Source: Brugia malayi
Lineage: Eukaryota; Nematoda; Chromadorea; Rhabditida; Onchocercidae
NCBI RefSeq assembly: GCF_000002995.4
Contig: NW_025062479.1
Coordinates: 2,191,721 to 2,255,720 of the forward strand
Direction: 5' to 3'
DNA length: 64,000 bases
Under the pieces are notes generated by a model. It ran no database searches. It saw only the letters and a list, made by a program, of their open reading frames with translations, and was not told the DNA's origin. Positions 24,328 through 38,000 of the stretch are shown in pieces (position 1 is the first letter of the stretch; the number at the start of each line of letters is the position of its first letter). The position numbers were made by a program, and so were the translations under genes.

Positions 24328-25728
24328 GTGATAATACAGCTGAGAATAGCAAAAATTTGATAGAGTATGAAAATTTAAGACAGAGATTTTATTTTGAATT
24401 ATAGAGGGAAAGCTTGAAGTTAACTTGGTTAGATCAGCGTGCGAAAAGTGGAAGTTTATTTCGATAAAGCATAATGACGATTCTTCAGACTCTTATGTTA
24501 GCTTCTGACAATTCTTCATTTCCAAAATATTCGAAAAACAAAGATAACGTTGGATAAAGACAGCTATTAAACAAAAAAAGAAAAAAGAAAGAGGAATAAA
24601 AAATTATTAAAAATGTTGAGTCTAAGTTAATTTAAGTTTTTTTCTTCGTCTTCTTCATCCTTTTCTACTTTTATATTTTTAAATAGGAAAATATCTCAGA
24701 GGAATTTATTGATTGTTAAAGAGTTGCTTGAAAAAAGTTTAATTTAGTCATTTAGCAATGACATTGATGTGTATTTCGCAATGCTATAAACAAAAATAAA
24801 CACAAATTCCAAAACATTTAAATGACTTCTTGACAATATAATAGTCAAAAATAACATAAACAATGATAAAAGAAGTAAAATTTCAACTTAAAAACTTTTA
24901 ACAAAATGATATTTGAAAAAAACTTATTGATGATTTACAAAAGCAAAAAGAAGAAACAGAAAAAAAAGAAATCAAATTTTAAACTTTTTTTTTCAAATTT
25001 TCTTCTTTTTTTTTTTCATTCTAGCATAAATTCTGTTTGTGCTTTTTTTTTTCTCCCCAAAATTTTTTATTACAATCACATTTGCATAATTAATTAAAGC
25101 AATCTTTTAAGTTTTAAAATTTTCAAATTTATGTTTACGAAATATTTTACTAATTGGAAAAAAAAGCAATTCTGAAATAGCAAAAGCAACTTTTCGTTTT
25201 TTTTTTTTTTTTGTTTGAAGTACTATTTTAATATTACTAATGATTTCCGACAAAAAACCGAGAAATGATATATATTCCGACAACAAACCGCATTTCAGTC
25301 ATACTTCAGGAAATTTAAAATCGTTTAATCAGTAATAAAACAATCATTATGTGTTCATGACACCTGAGATATATCAAAACAATTAATTATAGTATTTGAG
25401 TATCGCCTAAATTACTGCTACATGTAAGCTCCAATAAAAAAAAAAAAATTAGAAAATAAAACAAATGGAAATTTTCATATCGTAATCAAAAAAAAAAAAA
25501 GAAAAAATGAAATAAAAAAGAATATATATATAAAGCTGTAAAATAAGAAAAAAATTCTTTTTCCTACTAAAAAAGTAATCATCGCTGTTAATGTTGCAAA
25601 AGAAAGGAAAAAATTTCCTTATTTAAAAAATGTTAAATTTCTACTTTGCAAATAAACATTCATTATTCAATACCTAATAATAGATAAGCTAATCTTTCTC
25701 TAAGCTTAGAATGATTCATATTTACTTT

Positions 25729-25729
<1 letters not shown>

Positions 25730-25766
<37 letters not shown>

Positions 25767-25772
25767 TATATA
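25730..25772 (+). repeat. (TA)n microsatellite
   Basis: TA dinucleotides interrupted by single AA and ATTA steps. Confidence 0.9.
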
Positions 25773-28700
25773 AATTTAATAAGATAAATTGAATAAGACA
25801 AAAGCAAAATCGTCGAGAATTTTTACATCCTACAGCACTAGAAAAACTTTTCATCATACAAGACAAGATAAATAAATTTTTATAAAAATTTTTGCAAAGT
25901 TTAACAAGTTGATAGAATTTTTAAACCTTTTCTTTTTTTTTTTTCAGAAAAAAGAGGACAAATGAAACATAATATCAAATTACTTATCACATATTAAATT
26001 TAGCAAAAAGCAAAAATTTTTGCATGTAAATAAATCCGTTTCCATAAATTATTTGTTGAAATGTGAAACTGCAATATGCAAACAAAAAGTTTTCAAACAA
26101 ACATTTGTGTAAAAAAAAGTGGTTTGTAACATTTAAATGAATATCTTAGGATACATTTTCTAATTTGAAACTTTCACCAATGTAAATAATGTAATACTTT
26201 AAAATTCAAGATAAAAAAAAAAAAATAGAGTTAATAAGAAAAGGAGAAAAACAAAAAATTTTTTTTTCTTTTAAAGCACTGATTATATAAGTTTTGAAAT
26301 TTAAATAAATTTTGCACGCTTTACACATACCAAAATAACGTTAAAGTAAACAATTTTTCTAGTGTATAAAAGCAAAAGCTTTATAAATAATAATTACAAA
26401 TTTTAAATAAAAACATAACTGTTAAAATTTAACGTATCATATTCTGAAAAATTTTGGAAATGATTTCAAATTAATTTAGCAAAATTGCATATGTAACAGA
26501 AGTTAGCGAAATTTTTGTAAATAATACTACGTTACATAATTATTCATAAAAAAAAATATGGATCAATTCAACTTTAAATTCTAGCCATCTCAAAAGGATT
26601 TATATTATATCAAAGACAACCCATGTAAATTATAATTGTATGAGATATTCGATATAAATTTGAATAAAACTTCATTAAATCTTTTATTTATTGCCAAAAT
26701 ATATGTGAAATGAAAGTGATGGAATTGTAAAATGAAAACGAAAATTAATTAAACAAAAAATTGAGTAAAACGTTTTTGTTTCATCTTAAAATTTCTCATT
26801 TTTTTCCCAAAAATTTTAGTGCTTATTTATGAATCTAATAATTCTATTAGTAATTTAAAATTATTTATACAATTTTATAATAACAAATAAAAGCTTTTAT
26901 ATATTAAGTAGAGTGAAAAAAAAAAATAAATAAATAAATAAAATTAATACAATTAGCAACAACAATTGTTCACCGCAACGATTAACAGTTGTTGTTTCTC
27001 TTTTTTCTCTTTTCTACTTTTGTTAAAATGATATCTGTTTTTGCATTTCAAGCTTTTTTTTTTCCTAAATTCACCACTAGTATTATCACTCAAGAAGAAA
27101 AAAAAAAAAAGGAATGGATAAACTCCGCCAATTTTTATTATTTAGAAAAAATTTTTAGAAAGAACAAAATATTCATTAAAATTTTTGAAAAATTACGATT
27201 ATTTTAATTAGTTATCGCTAGTATGGTTTGTTTATAAAATTAATCATTTTATAATTGAAAATGAAGTTTTTGTCAGAGAGTAAACAAATTGGATGTACAA
27301 ACCATTGAGCAGAAACTAACCGCCTAATGTAATTGAATTAAATTTTCTTTTTCTAATAGATTTTTTAAAAAAGAATTTTAAAAAGAAGAAAAAAGAAAAG
27401 ATGAAGTTCAAAAATGATTTCATTTTAAAGATTCATTTTTTTTAAATAGAAGAGGAAAATAAAATATTTTTCGACATATGACATAATTCTAAAAACGACA
27501 GTCAAAAATTAGTTACTATCGAAAAGTATATGATATGATGTTAAAATTTAATGTTATTACGATATGATATTAAAATATAATGTCAAGAGATTTTTTGGTT
27601 ATAAAAAAAAGGAAAAAAAAAAACTTGGTGCTGTATATAACTTTACATAAATTATTTAAATGTTACTGATAAAATTGATGAAACCATAAGATTTCATAAA
27701 AATATGTTTACAGAAAATACAAGCTATTGTTATTAACATATCGTTATCCTTATTTGAATTTCTTTTCTTCCTTTTTTTTTTTTTTTTGTTTGTTTATAGT
27801 AAATAACATAATAAAAAGAAAATTAATGTCTGTTCATAATTCTTGTGTTTATGATGAAATGCACGTTGTTTACAAAATTTAAATATAAATTTGAATCTTA
27901 TATTATTAAGGAAAGATTATTTTGTGAATATGATAGGAAGTATCAGCTTGGTAACAAAAGCTTATCATCATTTACTGCTTTTTTACTAGCCAAAAAAAAA
28001 AGAGAAAGAAATGATAATTAATGATAATAGTTCATAAAACGAAAAAAAGTGGAGAAAAAGAAAAGTATAAAAAAAAATGAAAGAATTGAAATAGGAAAAT
28101 TAATAGTCAAAGTTAAAAATGATATTAGTGCAATAGTAAGTATTATTAATTGCAATTGCTTACGCCACAAAAAATTAATTAGCATTTATAATATGCTTGA
28201 AAATGCATATAAAGCATGATTTTCTTAATGAATGATACTTATCCACTACTAATTTGCATTTGATTTGTTATCAATTATTGCAACATTTAATTTCAATTAA
28301 GCTATTATTCGTTGCTTACAAAATTAAATTTTTCTTTTCATTATAATTCTTTTCTAAATGTTATTTCCGATTATTGGAAAATTCAATTTGCACGTTATTT
28401 GTTTCCTTCAAATTCATTGATACTAAAATAAAAAAAAAAAAAAAAAAATTTAATTTTATACAGCTTTAGCACAATTATTTGATAGAAGGAATGAATTTTT
28501 TATTATTTTATATTTTCTTCAATTAAAAATAATTTAAACAATACTGAAAAGATAGATGAGAATATTTGTAAGAAAGCAAACAACAGTTAATTTAAATAAT
28601 TAGAAAATTTGATATTCATTACCAGTGTGATTGATATTTCCTTTCACATATTCTTTTTCATATTAAACAATTTACACAAATGAAACAAACAAATTTATAT

Positions 28701-28808
28701 TAAGAAGAAATACTTTAAACGAGCATTCAAATTGAAATTCAAATTGAAATAACTTAGATAATCAGACGAAAAAAAAAGTTATTTTTTTCTTTTTTTATAA
28801 TAAGCCAT

Positions 28809-28966
28809 GAATCTAAAATAATATTTTCAAATTTAAGTAATTCCAATCATTGAAACAAGACTATATCTACACTAAAAATAAGAAAAAAAAAAACAATTCA
28901 TAAAAATAAATAATCTCAGCATAGTCTCAATGAGTTACTTAAATTTAAAAACATTATTTTAGATTC
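28809..28966. mobile_element. foldback element, MITE-like, about 158 bp
   Basis: The left arm starting GAATCTAAAATAAT (28809) is matched by the reverse complement of the right arm ending at 28966. About 35 bases pair with only three or four mismatches. Pairing then continues more loosely through CATTGA and GACTAT toward a roughly 50-base A-rich centre. Long terminal inverted repeats, small size and no coding capacity fit a non-autonomous DNA transposon. I could not identify a clear target-site duplication, so the exact ends are uncertain. Confidence 0.5.
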
Positions 28967-30709
28967 GCACGGTGTAAAAAAATGATTGACGATCCATGAG
29001 TATGTGTGATTTGTCTCGTTTCAAATCACCACTGTTAACTTGATCATTGGTTCAAAAATATTAGATAAAATAGCTTATTTGTTATTTGATTAATTGTTGT
29101 CATTACAACAATTAAGCGAGAATTTTTTTTTTTGAAAAAAAAAAAAAAAAAAAGGAAAAATTGCGACAAAAACCATTATGATTATTTAAAAAACTTTTTT
29201 TTCACATAATTACGGTGAAAAAAAATTTAAATATTTTGATGCATAAAAAAAAAAAAAACAAAATTACTCTCTCTTTTTTTTTTCTCTCTTTTTTTTTTTA
29301 TTATATCATTAAAATTAATGGTTAATATATTCATAGTAAATAATTAGGAAACGATAATCTTAGCATAATAATTATTAATGCTATTAATGAAATGAAATAT
29401 TATTGAATGATGAAATGCATCATTTGATAAACTGATAATTAAATGAGTTTTGTTGACAATAATTTTGTTTTTGATAATAATTCTACCATTTCCAATAATT
29501 TAATTGAATGGATTAATAATTGAAAAGAAAAAATTTCCTCGTTTTTTTTTTTTTTTAAAAGAAGGGAAACGGAAAAAATATTATTTAGCTATTATAAATG
29601 ATAAATAAATTATAATGAAATAATGGCAGATGGAATAAATACATTAAAAAGAAAATATTTCTAATCAATAAAAGTAGTTATAGCAATAATATCTACATTA
29701 ATTTCCATAATAATGTTTGTATATATAAATGTTGAGCCCGTGAGAATTAAAAAATAAATAACCAAAAAAAAAAAAATTGTAAACAATAAATCAAATAATC
29801 AATATTAGCTAATGTATTCAGTTGATTTACTCAATATTTTTAATATTATTTGCTAAAAATCATTCTATCATATTTGTCATATTTGATTAGTTTGTTATCA
29901 CATCCATACTAAGTTTATTATTTTATTAAAAATAGACTTTTTTTTTTTATTAAATAAATTTTTCATATAACTTTCAATAACTGAATAAACAAATAAGAAA
30001 AAATGACAGAAATTTTTTCTCTTTTTTCTGAATGAATTATTTTAAAATTTATTGTATTACAGATAATAATATCAACATGAAAAAATTTTCAAAACAGATC
30101 ACTTCTTTATTTTATTTTTTTACTTTGAATTTATTTAATTTTCTATTGCAAATTTTTGAGAAAAAAAGGACGAAAAAATCTATTATTAATTATTAATGAT
30201 TGTTGCAAAAAAAAGAAAAGAAAAAAAAAGATGAGATATGAAAAAAAAAAAGACTTTGATCAAATTTGTATTTTATAACTTAAAATTTTTGGTTATGTGT
30301 GAGAGAAAATAAATAACCATTAAAACAATTTTTTGTTTATTTATTTATTATTTCTTTTAAATTTATTTTTTTGTTATCCCTTATTATATTTTTTAACTTC
30401 ATTTTTTTTGTTTTTTGTCTTTTAAAAATTTTTTTCTCTATATTTCTCTCATTTTTTTTTTTTTCATCGTATTTCATTTGAGAAATGACTGAAACAAAAT
30501 TATGACACATTTTCCAGTTAAATTAATGGGGTAACAAATTATGAAATATTTTGATAGTTCAAATTTATAATATCTAACAAATGATGAAATTCAAAACTAA
30601 AAGCGAAAAAAAAAAAAAACTTACGTTGAAATAAGAAAGTTATAGAGTCAATTAATTAGCTACCTTAGCTTTTCCTAGGCTTATTCTCCTCAATAACATG
30701 AATAAATTG

Positions 30710-30771
30710 AATAGCTGCTTTTAGATAATTCAATAATAGTAATAGCTGCTTTTAGATAATTCAATAATAGT
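30710..30771 (+). repeat. perfect tandem duplication, 31-bp unit twice
   Basis: Bases 30710-30740 (starting AATAGCTGCTTTTAG) repeat exactly at 30741-30771 with no spacer. Confidence 0.97.
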
Positions 30772-31659
30772 AATTTATTTTATGCATACCTGTTTTTCTT
30801 TTTTCTCTCTTTAATAGCTTTAAAATCATTTATAATAATTCTAATGTCAGAAAAACTCTTTCTCTTTTCTTTTTTCTTTTCACAACTTAAAGTTTTAAAC
30901 TGATAAATCAATCAAAAATTGATATGCAAAAGAAAATGTTAATTCATTAAATACTTTCTTTTTTTTATCCTTCATCTAATTTTCTCTTAGCCATTGTGCT
31001 TAATTTTTTACCTAAACATTTTTCAGTTTGCTTTTTCGTCTTTCCTTTTTCTTTTTTTTTTCCACATGAATACCTCATTTTTCATATCATCGTTTTTATT
31101 GTCATTTTAGAGATATTGAATGACAATGCTCAAATACTGATTGACACCTGATTTCTTTAAGATGTCAAGCTATGAAAAAAATATATATATGGCTGTTTCC
31201 AGCAAATGAACAAAGGAAAAAAATTTTTCACTTAGTTTTTTTAGTTCAATTCATAAACCAGATATTGCATTTTTTGGTATATTTTTAGGGAAGCAAAAAT
31301 AGGAGGATAAAATAAATGTTTATCGTAAATTTAATTCTTGTTTATTACTTGTTTATTTCTTTTTTTATTAATATGTCTAATGATCATTTGTTAAACATTT
31401 AAATGATAAATAAGCAAAATGATACAAAGAAATTAACAAATTAATATAATTACAGGAATTCATAATTTTAAAACACATTGATTCCTCGTTTTTTCTTTTT
31501 TTTTTTCTTGAAAAGAAGAATTAATTAGAAAATTTGTCTACAGTATTCAACATTTTCAAATTATCATAGCCAATTAATTCGATCAATTCAATGGCAAATA
31601 ATTTAGTATGTTAAAGAAAAAAAATGAAAAAAAAAGACGATTAAAGAATTACGGTGTTT

Positions 31660-31749
31660 TCAAGCATTTTGAAATAATTTTTGGTTAGCTGTCAGGTAAT
31701 CTAAAATGACAGCTGCGTCTACCTCTTCAAGTAAAAACATACAAACAAA
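31660..31749 (-). CDS. unassigned terminal exon candidate
   Basis: After an acceptor CCTTTTAG (AG at 31751-31750) the minus strand is open for 29 codons to a TGA at 31662-31660, with MFLLEEVDAAVILDYL near its start. Local GC is raised and the frame is in phase 0 from the acceptor. No family is recognised. It lies upstream of the copine and downstream of the TBC gene on the same strand. It could be a small gene, a leader exon or chance. Confidence 0.22.
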   Translation of the reverse strand, partial: FVCMFLLEEVDAAVILDYLTANQKLFQNA

Positions 31750-32354
31750 CTAAAAGGTAAAAATGAAAATAAAAAAAAAAAGAGTTATTCCTAGTTAACT
31801 TGGCAAAAAGAGGAAATCAGTTACTTTTTTTTTGTTCATTTATTTACAATTCAAAAAAAAAACAATTTAAAAAAAGAAACCACACAATCATCAAACAAAT
31901 AAGAAATTTACAAATAATTATCAGATAATCAAGTTGATCTATCATGCAATATAGCTTTATGTAATTATTTACCAACAATGAATATGTTTTTGCAGTTTTA
32001 TGCATGCAGAAAAATTAAAATTGCAAGAAATGAGTCATCAATTCAATCAAAAAGTAGAAAGACTATAAAATCGAAAAGAATGAATGCACAAAATTACTTG
32101 CGAAAATTTCAAATTTTATTGTGTGCAAAATAAATAGTTAGCACGATTCAATGGAAAATGTTAGATTTATTAATTTTGTAGGTCGATATTCTCAGCCCTT
32201 GGGAAATACATTTTATTTACTTTTAAATACAATTTTCCGGATTTTTTTTTCTTTTCATTTTTTTTTTTTTTTTGAGTGCAGCTTGAAAATGATTGCTTCG
32301 AAAAATTGCTTATTGATTGCAGAAGTATATTATTTATTATTGCTAGAAAATCTT

Positions 32355-32366
32355 CATTATTACTAC

Positions 32367-32423
<57 letters not shown>

Positions 32424-32435
32424 TATTATTATTAA
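32355..32435 (+). repeat. (ATT)n trinucleotide array with about 17 pure units
   Basis: A nearly pure ATT array. It yields poly-Leu, poly-Tyr and poly-Asn frames, none of which is supported as a gene. Confidence 0.95.
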
Positions 32436-34988
32436 TGAAATTGAGAAAATTTACAGGAAACAAATTAATGAACAATAATTACATTATTAGCAGATTAAAA
32501 TGATGATCAGTGATTTCATCTTTTTTGCGCTTTATTTTTGTTTCTCATTTTTTCTCAATGTTGCATTCCTTATCATCATTCTTACCTTTTTTATAATTGC
32601 TTATCATTCTTACCTGTTTGTTTCCTTGTTTTTTCTTCTGTTTTAAATATTATCGCACTATCATTATTATTAAAATAGTGAAAATTGTTGAATATGAAGC
32701 AAATTAATGACAATTAATAATAACATGCATATTTACACAAAATTAATATGCGAAATATTGGAATTATTGTATCAAATGATGATCATTCAACATTAATAGT
32801 TAAATTTGATGGCTTAAAAAGGTTTGAGACAGGTAAAGATACCAAATGTTATAAATTCCAACCTTAAAGATAATATATTTATACTATTATCTGAAAAGTT
32901 TATTTGGGTCATGGTGTTAGACTTGTTATTATGAATAAACTTCAATTTATTGGAAGTATTCTTTAAATAAGAATCATATAAATTCCTTGGGTTTTTTCCT
33001 AAAAAATGTTTATATTTGGTTCTGTAATTCTAAAATTTCGAGAAATCATTAATTAGAATATAATATTGGGTGAAACGAATTTCCATATGTTTTATATATT
33101 AAAATTCTGGGACATAAAAAGGAAAAAAAAGTGAAATAATAATTTCTGTTAAAGATGAAATCATGACATTGTTTAATTATTCAGCCAGCTTTAAAAGTTA
33201 AAGATTATTTTGGCCATATTCGTTTACAGTGATGTCTAGCGTCTTTTAAAAATCTCAACCATCTGATATTGTTTTAGAGGATTTCCAACCATTAAAATCT
33301 GAGTGAAAAGATCAAAAAAAAAAAAAAAAAAATCAAATCTAAAAAATGATTAAATTTATTTGTACTCTTTTTTCGCAAAAGAGCATTTTCCAAGATGCAT
33401 TTTTAAAAATTATAAAACAAATGAGCATTAAATTGATGAATTTATTTCTATTAATATTGAAATCTTTGTTTTCAAATCAAATGATGAAAATAAATTCATA
33501 TTTTAAATAATTTAGTGCAAGAATGTTACGATTAATAATAGCCTATTTATCGAACAATAGTTACATTTCATTCTTGATTGTACTACAAAACAAAAAGAAA
33601 GAAAATGAAAATGTTGTAGAAGCGATCTGATTTAAAAAGCCAATTTGACATCGTTGATGTTGCAAAATTTATTTTCTAGAAATTCACCAAAAAAAAAAAA
33701 AGGATTGAAAGGAAAAGGATACGGTGATGAATAAATTATTTGTCATCGAGTGCAGCAAAAGCTGTTATCCGGCAATATCCATTTAAATTTTTTTTCTTTT
33801 CATTTTTTTCTTTTTTAAAAAAAAAGAAAAAGAAAAGAAGAAAAGAGAAAATTACATCACATCCGTCATTTAAATTTAGTAAACACGACTGAAAACCATT
33901 TTTATTTACCACAATTGGGTTTCATCTTAAAATTACCCAAATTAATTATAAAATAGTTTTCCTTCTCTTTTTTTTTTCATCGAAAATCTTCATAATTTTA
34001 TGGAAACTGACTACTTAAATAATTCAAAACTGATAAAAAAAAACCTTATCATACTTTCAAGACTCTATTTTAGGAATGATAATCCTATTGACCCACAAAA
34101 AAGAAAAGCAAAAAAAAAAGATCTAAAATATTTCAGCAAATCTTTTCGATTTCCTATCTAATCGTTTTTTTTTTTTTTCTCTTTTTACTGCTAAAAATTC
34201 CCATTATTTTTCAGTGGGAACTTCAAAGAAAAGAAAAAATGTGGTGACACAGGTATAAGTAAGTTATTTATTAAATTTTGCAGACAACAAATGGAAAAAA
34301 TAAAGGAAAAAAAAAAGGAGAAAAAAAAAAACATACATCTTCAAACGAAAATTGAATTAAACGAATTGAAATGAGAAGGAAAAAGATGACGAATAAGTAA
34401 GTATATGATGATGACTGAATAGAAGAAAAAGAAAAGTCCTAAAAGAAAGAAGAAAAAAAAAATTGCTATTTAAATTGATCAAATAATATCGTCATCATCT
34501 GTAAGTACTAATATCGTATTTTCAGTATTAAAGAAAAATTATGATAATAATATAAATTTTCTTTTTTGTTGTTATTATTATTATTATTACGTAATATATT
34601 AATCAAATAATGAAATAAAGCAGAGAAATTTGTGCAAAAATTCCTATTCAGTATTATTAATAAAAGCATTTATGTTGTCAATTAGCAAAAGGGTACAGAG
34701 AAATAATTCAATTTTAAATTTGAAGATAGCTTTTTAACATTTTCATCAACAAAAAAATTATTATGCATATTTTAAGATATTATAATAAATAATGGTAAAA
34801 AAAAAAAAAAAAAAAAAAAAAAGTTGTAGTAAAAAATAAAGAAAAAGAACAAAAAGTGTAAACAAAGTAATCAAAATGAATGAAATAAATAAACATAAGA
34901 AAAGATGATGCATAAGAGAAAAAAGGAATGAATGAGAGAGAATAAATGAAAATTGAGTTTTAATCAAAAAACTAAAAAAGAGAAATGT

Positions 34989-34994
34989 TTCATT
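34989..34994 (-). terminator. possible polyadenylation signal of the TBC gene
   Basis: On the minus strand AATGAA lies about 63 bases after the TBC stop codon. It is a known nematode variant of AATAAA. No AATAAA is nearer on this strand. Confidence 0.3.
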
Positions 34995-35056
34995 GATCAT
35001 TAAAAATTATAATAGAGGAAAAAAAAAAGAAGCAAATATAAAAGACAAAATTTCAA

Positions 35057-38000
35057 TTAAATTCTCGCAAATGGACATGGCTCTTTTTCACCATGAATTT
35101 TAGTGCATTCATAAACTCTCTGTTGAATATTTGTATCCCATTGCTCTGTATCTGTTTCACAAAGATCGGCTAATGTACACGGTAACTTATCTAGATGATG
35201 AAATTGATAAAGTAAACCACGAGCCTAAAATTAATAAAAATTTATAACAATTATTTTTTTTTCTTTTTCCATCTTACATAAAATATGCATGTATAGATGA
35301 ATAATATGTAGAAATTTTATCATTAAATTACATATTGCAAAAATAATTAGTTATAATAGTATGAAATAAATTATAATTTAATTTATGCTAATGTATAATT
35401 TAAAAAAAAAAAACGAAAAAAGAAAAAGAGGGAAGAATGTTTTATGTGTGGAAAATTTTTTTTTTTTTTTTCAATAACATTGTTCTTTTTTTTTCTTTGT
35501 TTCAATTTCGACTTTTTTTTCAATTTTAAATTTCAAATAAAAAATAATTCATTCATTCATTTAAATTACAATGAGTTGTAATAATTATTATTTAATGAGA
35601 AAATTATTAAATTACATTTACAACACAAATGAATATCTCATTTTATTTCAAAATTTTTCATCAAAAAAAAAAAAAAAAAAAAAAAAAAAAGAAAATATTT
35701 TACTTTTTTTAAGATAATAGTACCATCTAAATGCATAGCAAGTGAACTGAAATATAATAAAATTTCATCATTTGGAAGACATTGCTCAATAACATCTTTT
35801 CCATATATGGAAATGATAGCAACTGCAATGAATAAATGAAAATATGATGTTCGATAATGAGACCAGCATGCTTCCCAAATATGCATCGTAATAGTTTCAG
35901 GAAATTCACGCTGCAAATAATTGAATTAGCTAGTTAATCAGTTAATTAATATATTATATTATCAATTAATTAATAATAAATAAATAAAAAATTTATTAAA
36001 AAATATATAAATTAAACCTTATAACATAATAGTATCCATCGATGAACAAACATTAATTCCAATGCATCTGAACCTAAACTAGCAATATGCATAAAAAAAT
36101 CTGGTACAAATAATTTCAATAATTCGCGTAAATAATTCTGCAAAATAAATTATATTATGAGAGAGAGAGAGGCAGAGGGAGAGAGAGGGAAAAAAAAAGA
36201 GCTCATCATAATTAATTATATTTGAAAATTATTATTTGCATTAATTAATTGTACGGTATATGTAATGTTGTGGATACTCTGCAAAGAATCGGCAAAAAAT
36301 ATTGAATTATCAAAAAAAAAAGTTAGAATTTATTACTTTAACAAATGGATTTTACAGTAATAAAATAAAATAATACTCAATTAGGAAACATTATTATTAT
36401 TTTTAAAAAACCTAGGAAATTATACTTTTATTTACAATGCTATAAATCATTGCAAATATTTAACTATTGATTGCAAAAATTTTTTAGCATCTTACTAAAT
36501 TAATTTCCATAAGATTTCTTCCATCAATTGGAGTACATACAAATAATGTTTGCTGCTGCATAAGTCCAACAAAACACCAATATGTATCAGATTCATCATG
36601 AATGGTACTCAAAAGAGGTGCTAATAAATCTGACATACCCTGTATGTAACTGATTTCAGGATATGCAAATGCATAATTTAATAAAATATTCCTGAAAAAA
36701 AAAAAATGTTCAATAATTATAAATTTTAAATGATAAAGTTTTTTGTATGAATGAATGCAAAATTATAAAGATTATATTTATAATTGTAATCAATCCTTAC
36801 TTCATTGTATCAATATTTGGATTATTATCACCGGCAAAATATGGTTTACAACGATCTGTACGAATAACATCTTTAATTATAGCATTTTCTATATTAGTCC
36901 ATGATGTTTTCAGTGCATTTTTCATTCTAGAAAAACTTTAATGAGTTAATCATTAGCAAATAATTATCATATAAAAATTATAAGTTTAAGAAATGTTATC
37001 TTTTCATTCGTTTTACATTTTACAAATTAAGTTTTTCAAAATTATATTTGTAAATTTTTCCACTCATAACCTTAGATTTTTTACTTTAAAACAAATTTAC
37101 ATTTAAAAATTTAAAACAAAAATATTTCGGATGCGATTTTTGATCTTTTACAAGAATTTATCCTGCATCATATATCAAAATTTTTTCCTTTTAAACTTAA
37201 TTAAAAAAAAATATTTCTAAACTTCTAAAAGTTGAAATTTTTACCTTTGCTTTTTTATCTTTTGATATTCAATGAAGATATCATTTCGTATAATTTCACG
37301 TTGTTCGACCGTTGAAGCCCACGGATATACACGTAATAAAAATGGCCAAATTTCTCTACGAAGTGTAGGATCTATGGTGGCAAAATAAATGGCCTAAAAA
37401 TCATACTCAGCTTATAATCTCCAATTTTTTAGAAATAAAAAATATTAAAAAAAGAAAAAATAAAAAGACAAAAAAAAAAAAAAAACCTATTACAACCTTT
37501 CTCATGGTGAAATTATCATCGATGCTACCATCTTGATTTTTGTATGATTTCCAGAAATCCCAGCTAACTCGTTCATATAAATCTTCTTCTGGATCAAGTT
37601 CCATTTTACTTACTTTTGGTTGACATACCAAAAACTGACGATCCGGAATCGGTGATGGTGAACCCTAAGTAATAAGACATTTGAATCCATCTTTTTTGCT
37701 TGAACAGAATTTTCTTCAATGAAATACACATTGCGCTTTTTAACTATTTCAAAGTTAGAAAATTATTGATGAAAAAAACTAAATTATGCAATTATTTTTT
37801 TCAGTACTTTTTCTCATTTTCAACCAATTTTTAAAAAATATTTAAAACTTTTACTACAAACTTTTTTTTTTAGTAATTTTTTTTTTCTTACAACTTAGTG
37901 TAAAATCAAGAAATTTACATCTTTAACAGCTTTTGTTTTAATAACACTCCACTGTTCTAGTAATTGCGCTAATTTATCCAATCCGCCATGATGGAAATGT

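Larger units (their letters stand above)
23104..35056. other. intergenic stretch, about 12 kb
   Basis: It lies between the copine's distal first exon and the 3' end of the TBC gene. I find A/T homopolymers, ATT and TA arrays, a foldback element, a tandem duplication and one terminal-exon candidate (31660-31749), but no recognisable protein domain on either strand. Confidence 0.6.

Noticed and set aside
24140..24352. 70-codon minus-strand frame rich in Ile/Val/Met
   Set aside because: A translation of an ATT/ATC repeat.
28970..29050. Minus-strand frame reading GDLKRDKSHILMDRQ next to the foldback element
   Set aside because: It runs into the foldback arm, where it stops, and lacks a clear acceptor or partner exon.
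32151..32503. Overlapping open frames on both strands across an ATT array
   Set aside because: Poly-Leu, poly-Tyr and poly-Asn come directly from the trinucleotide repeat.
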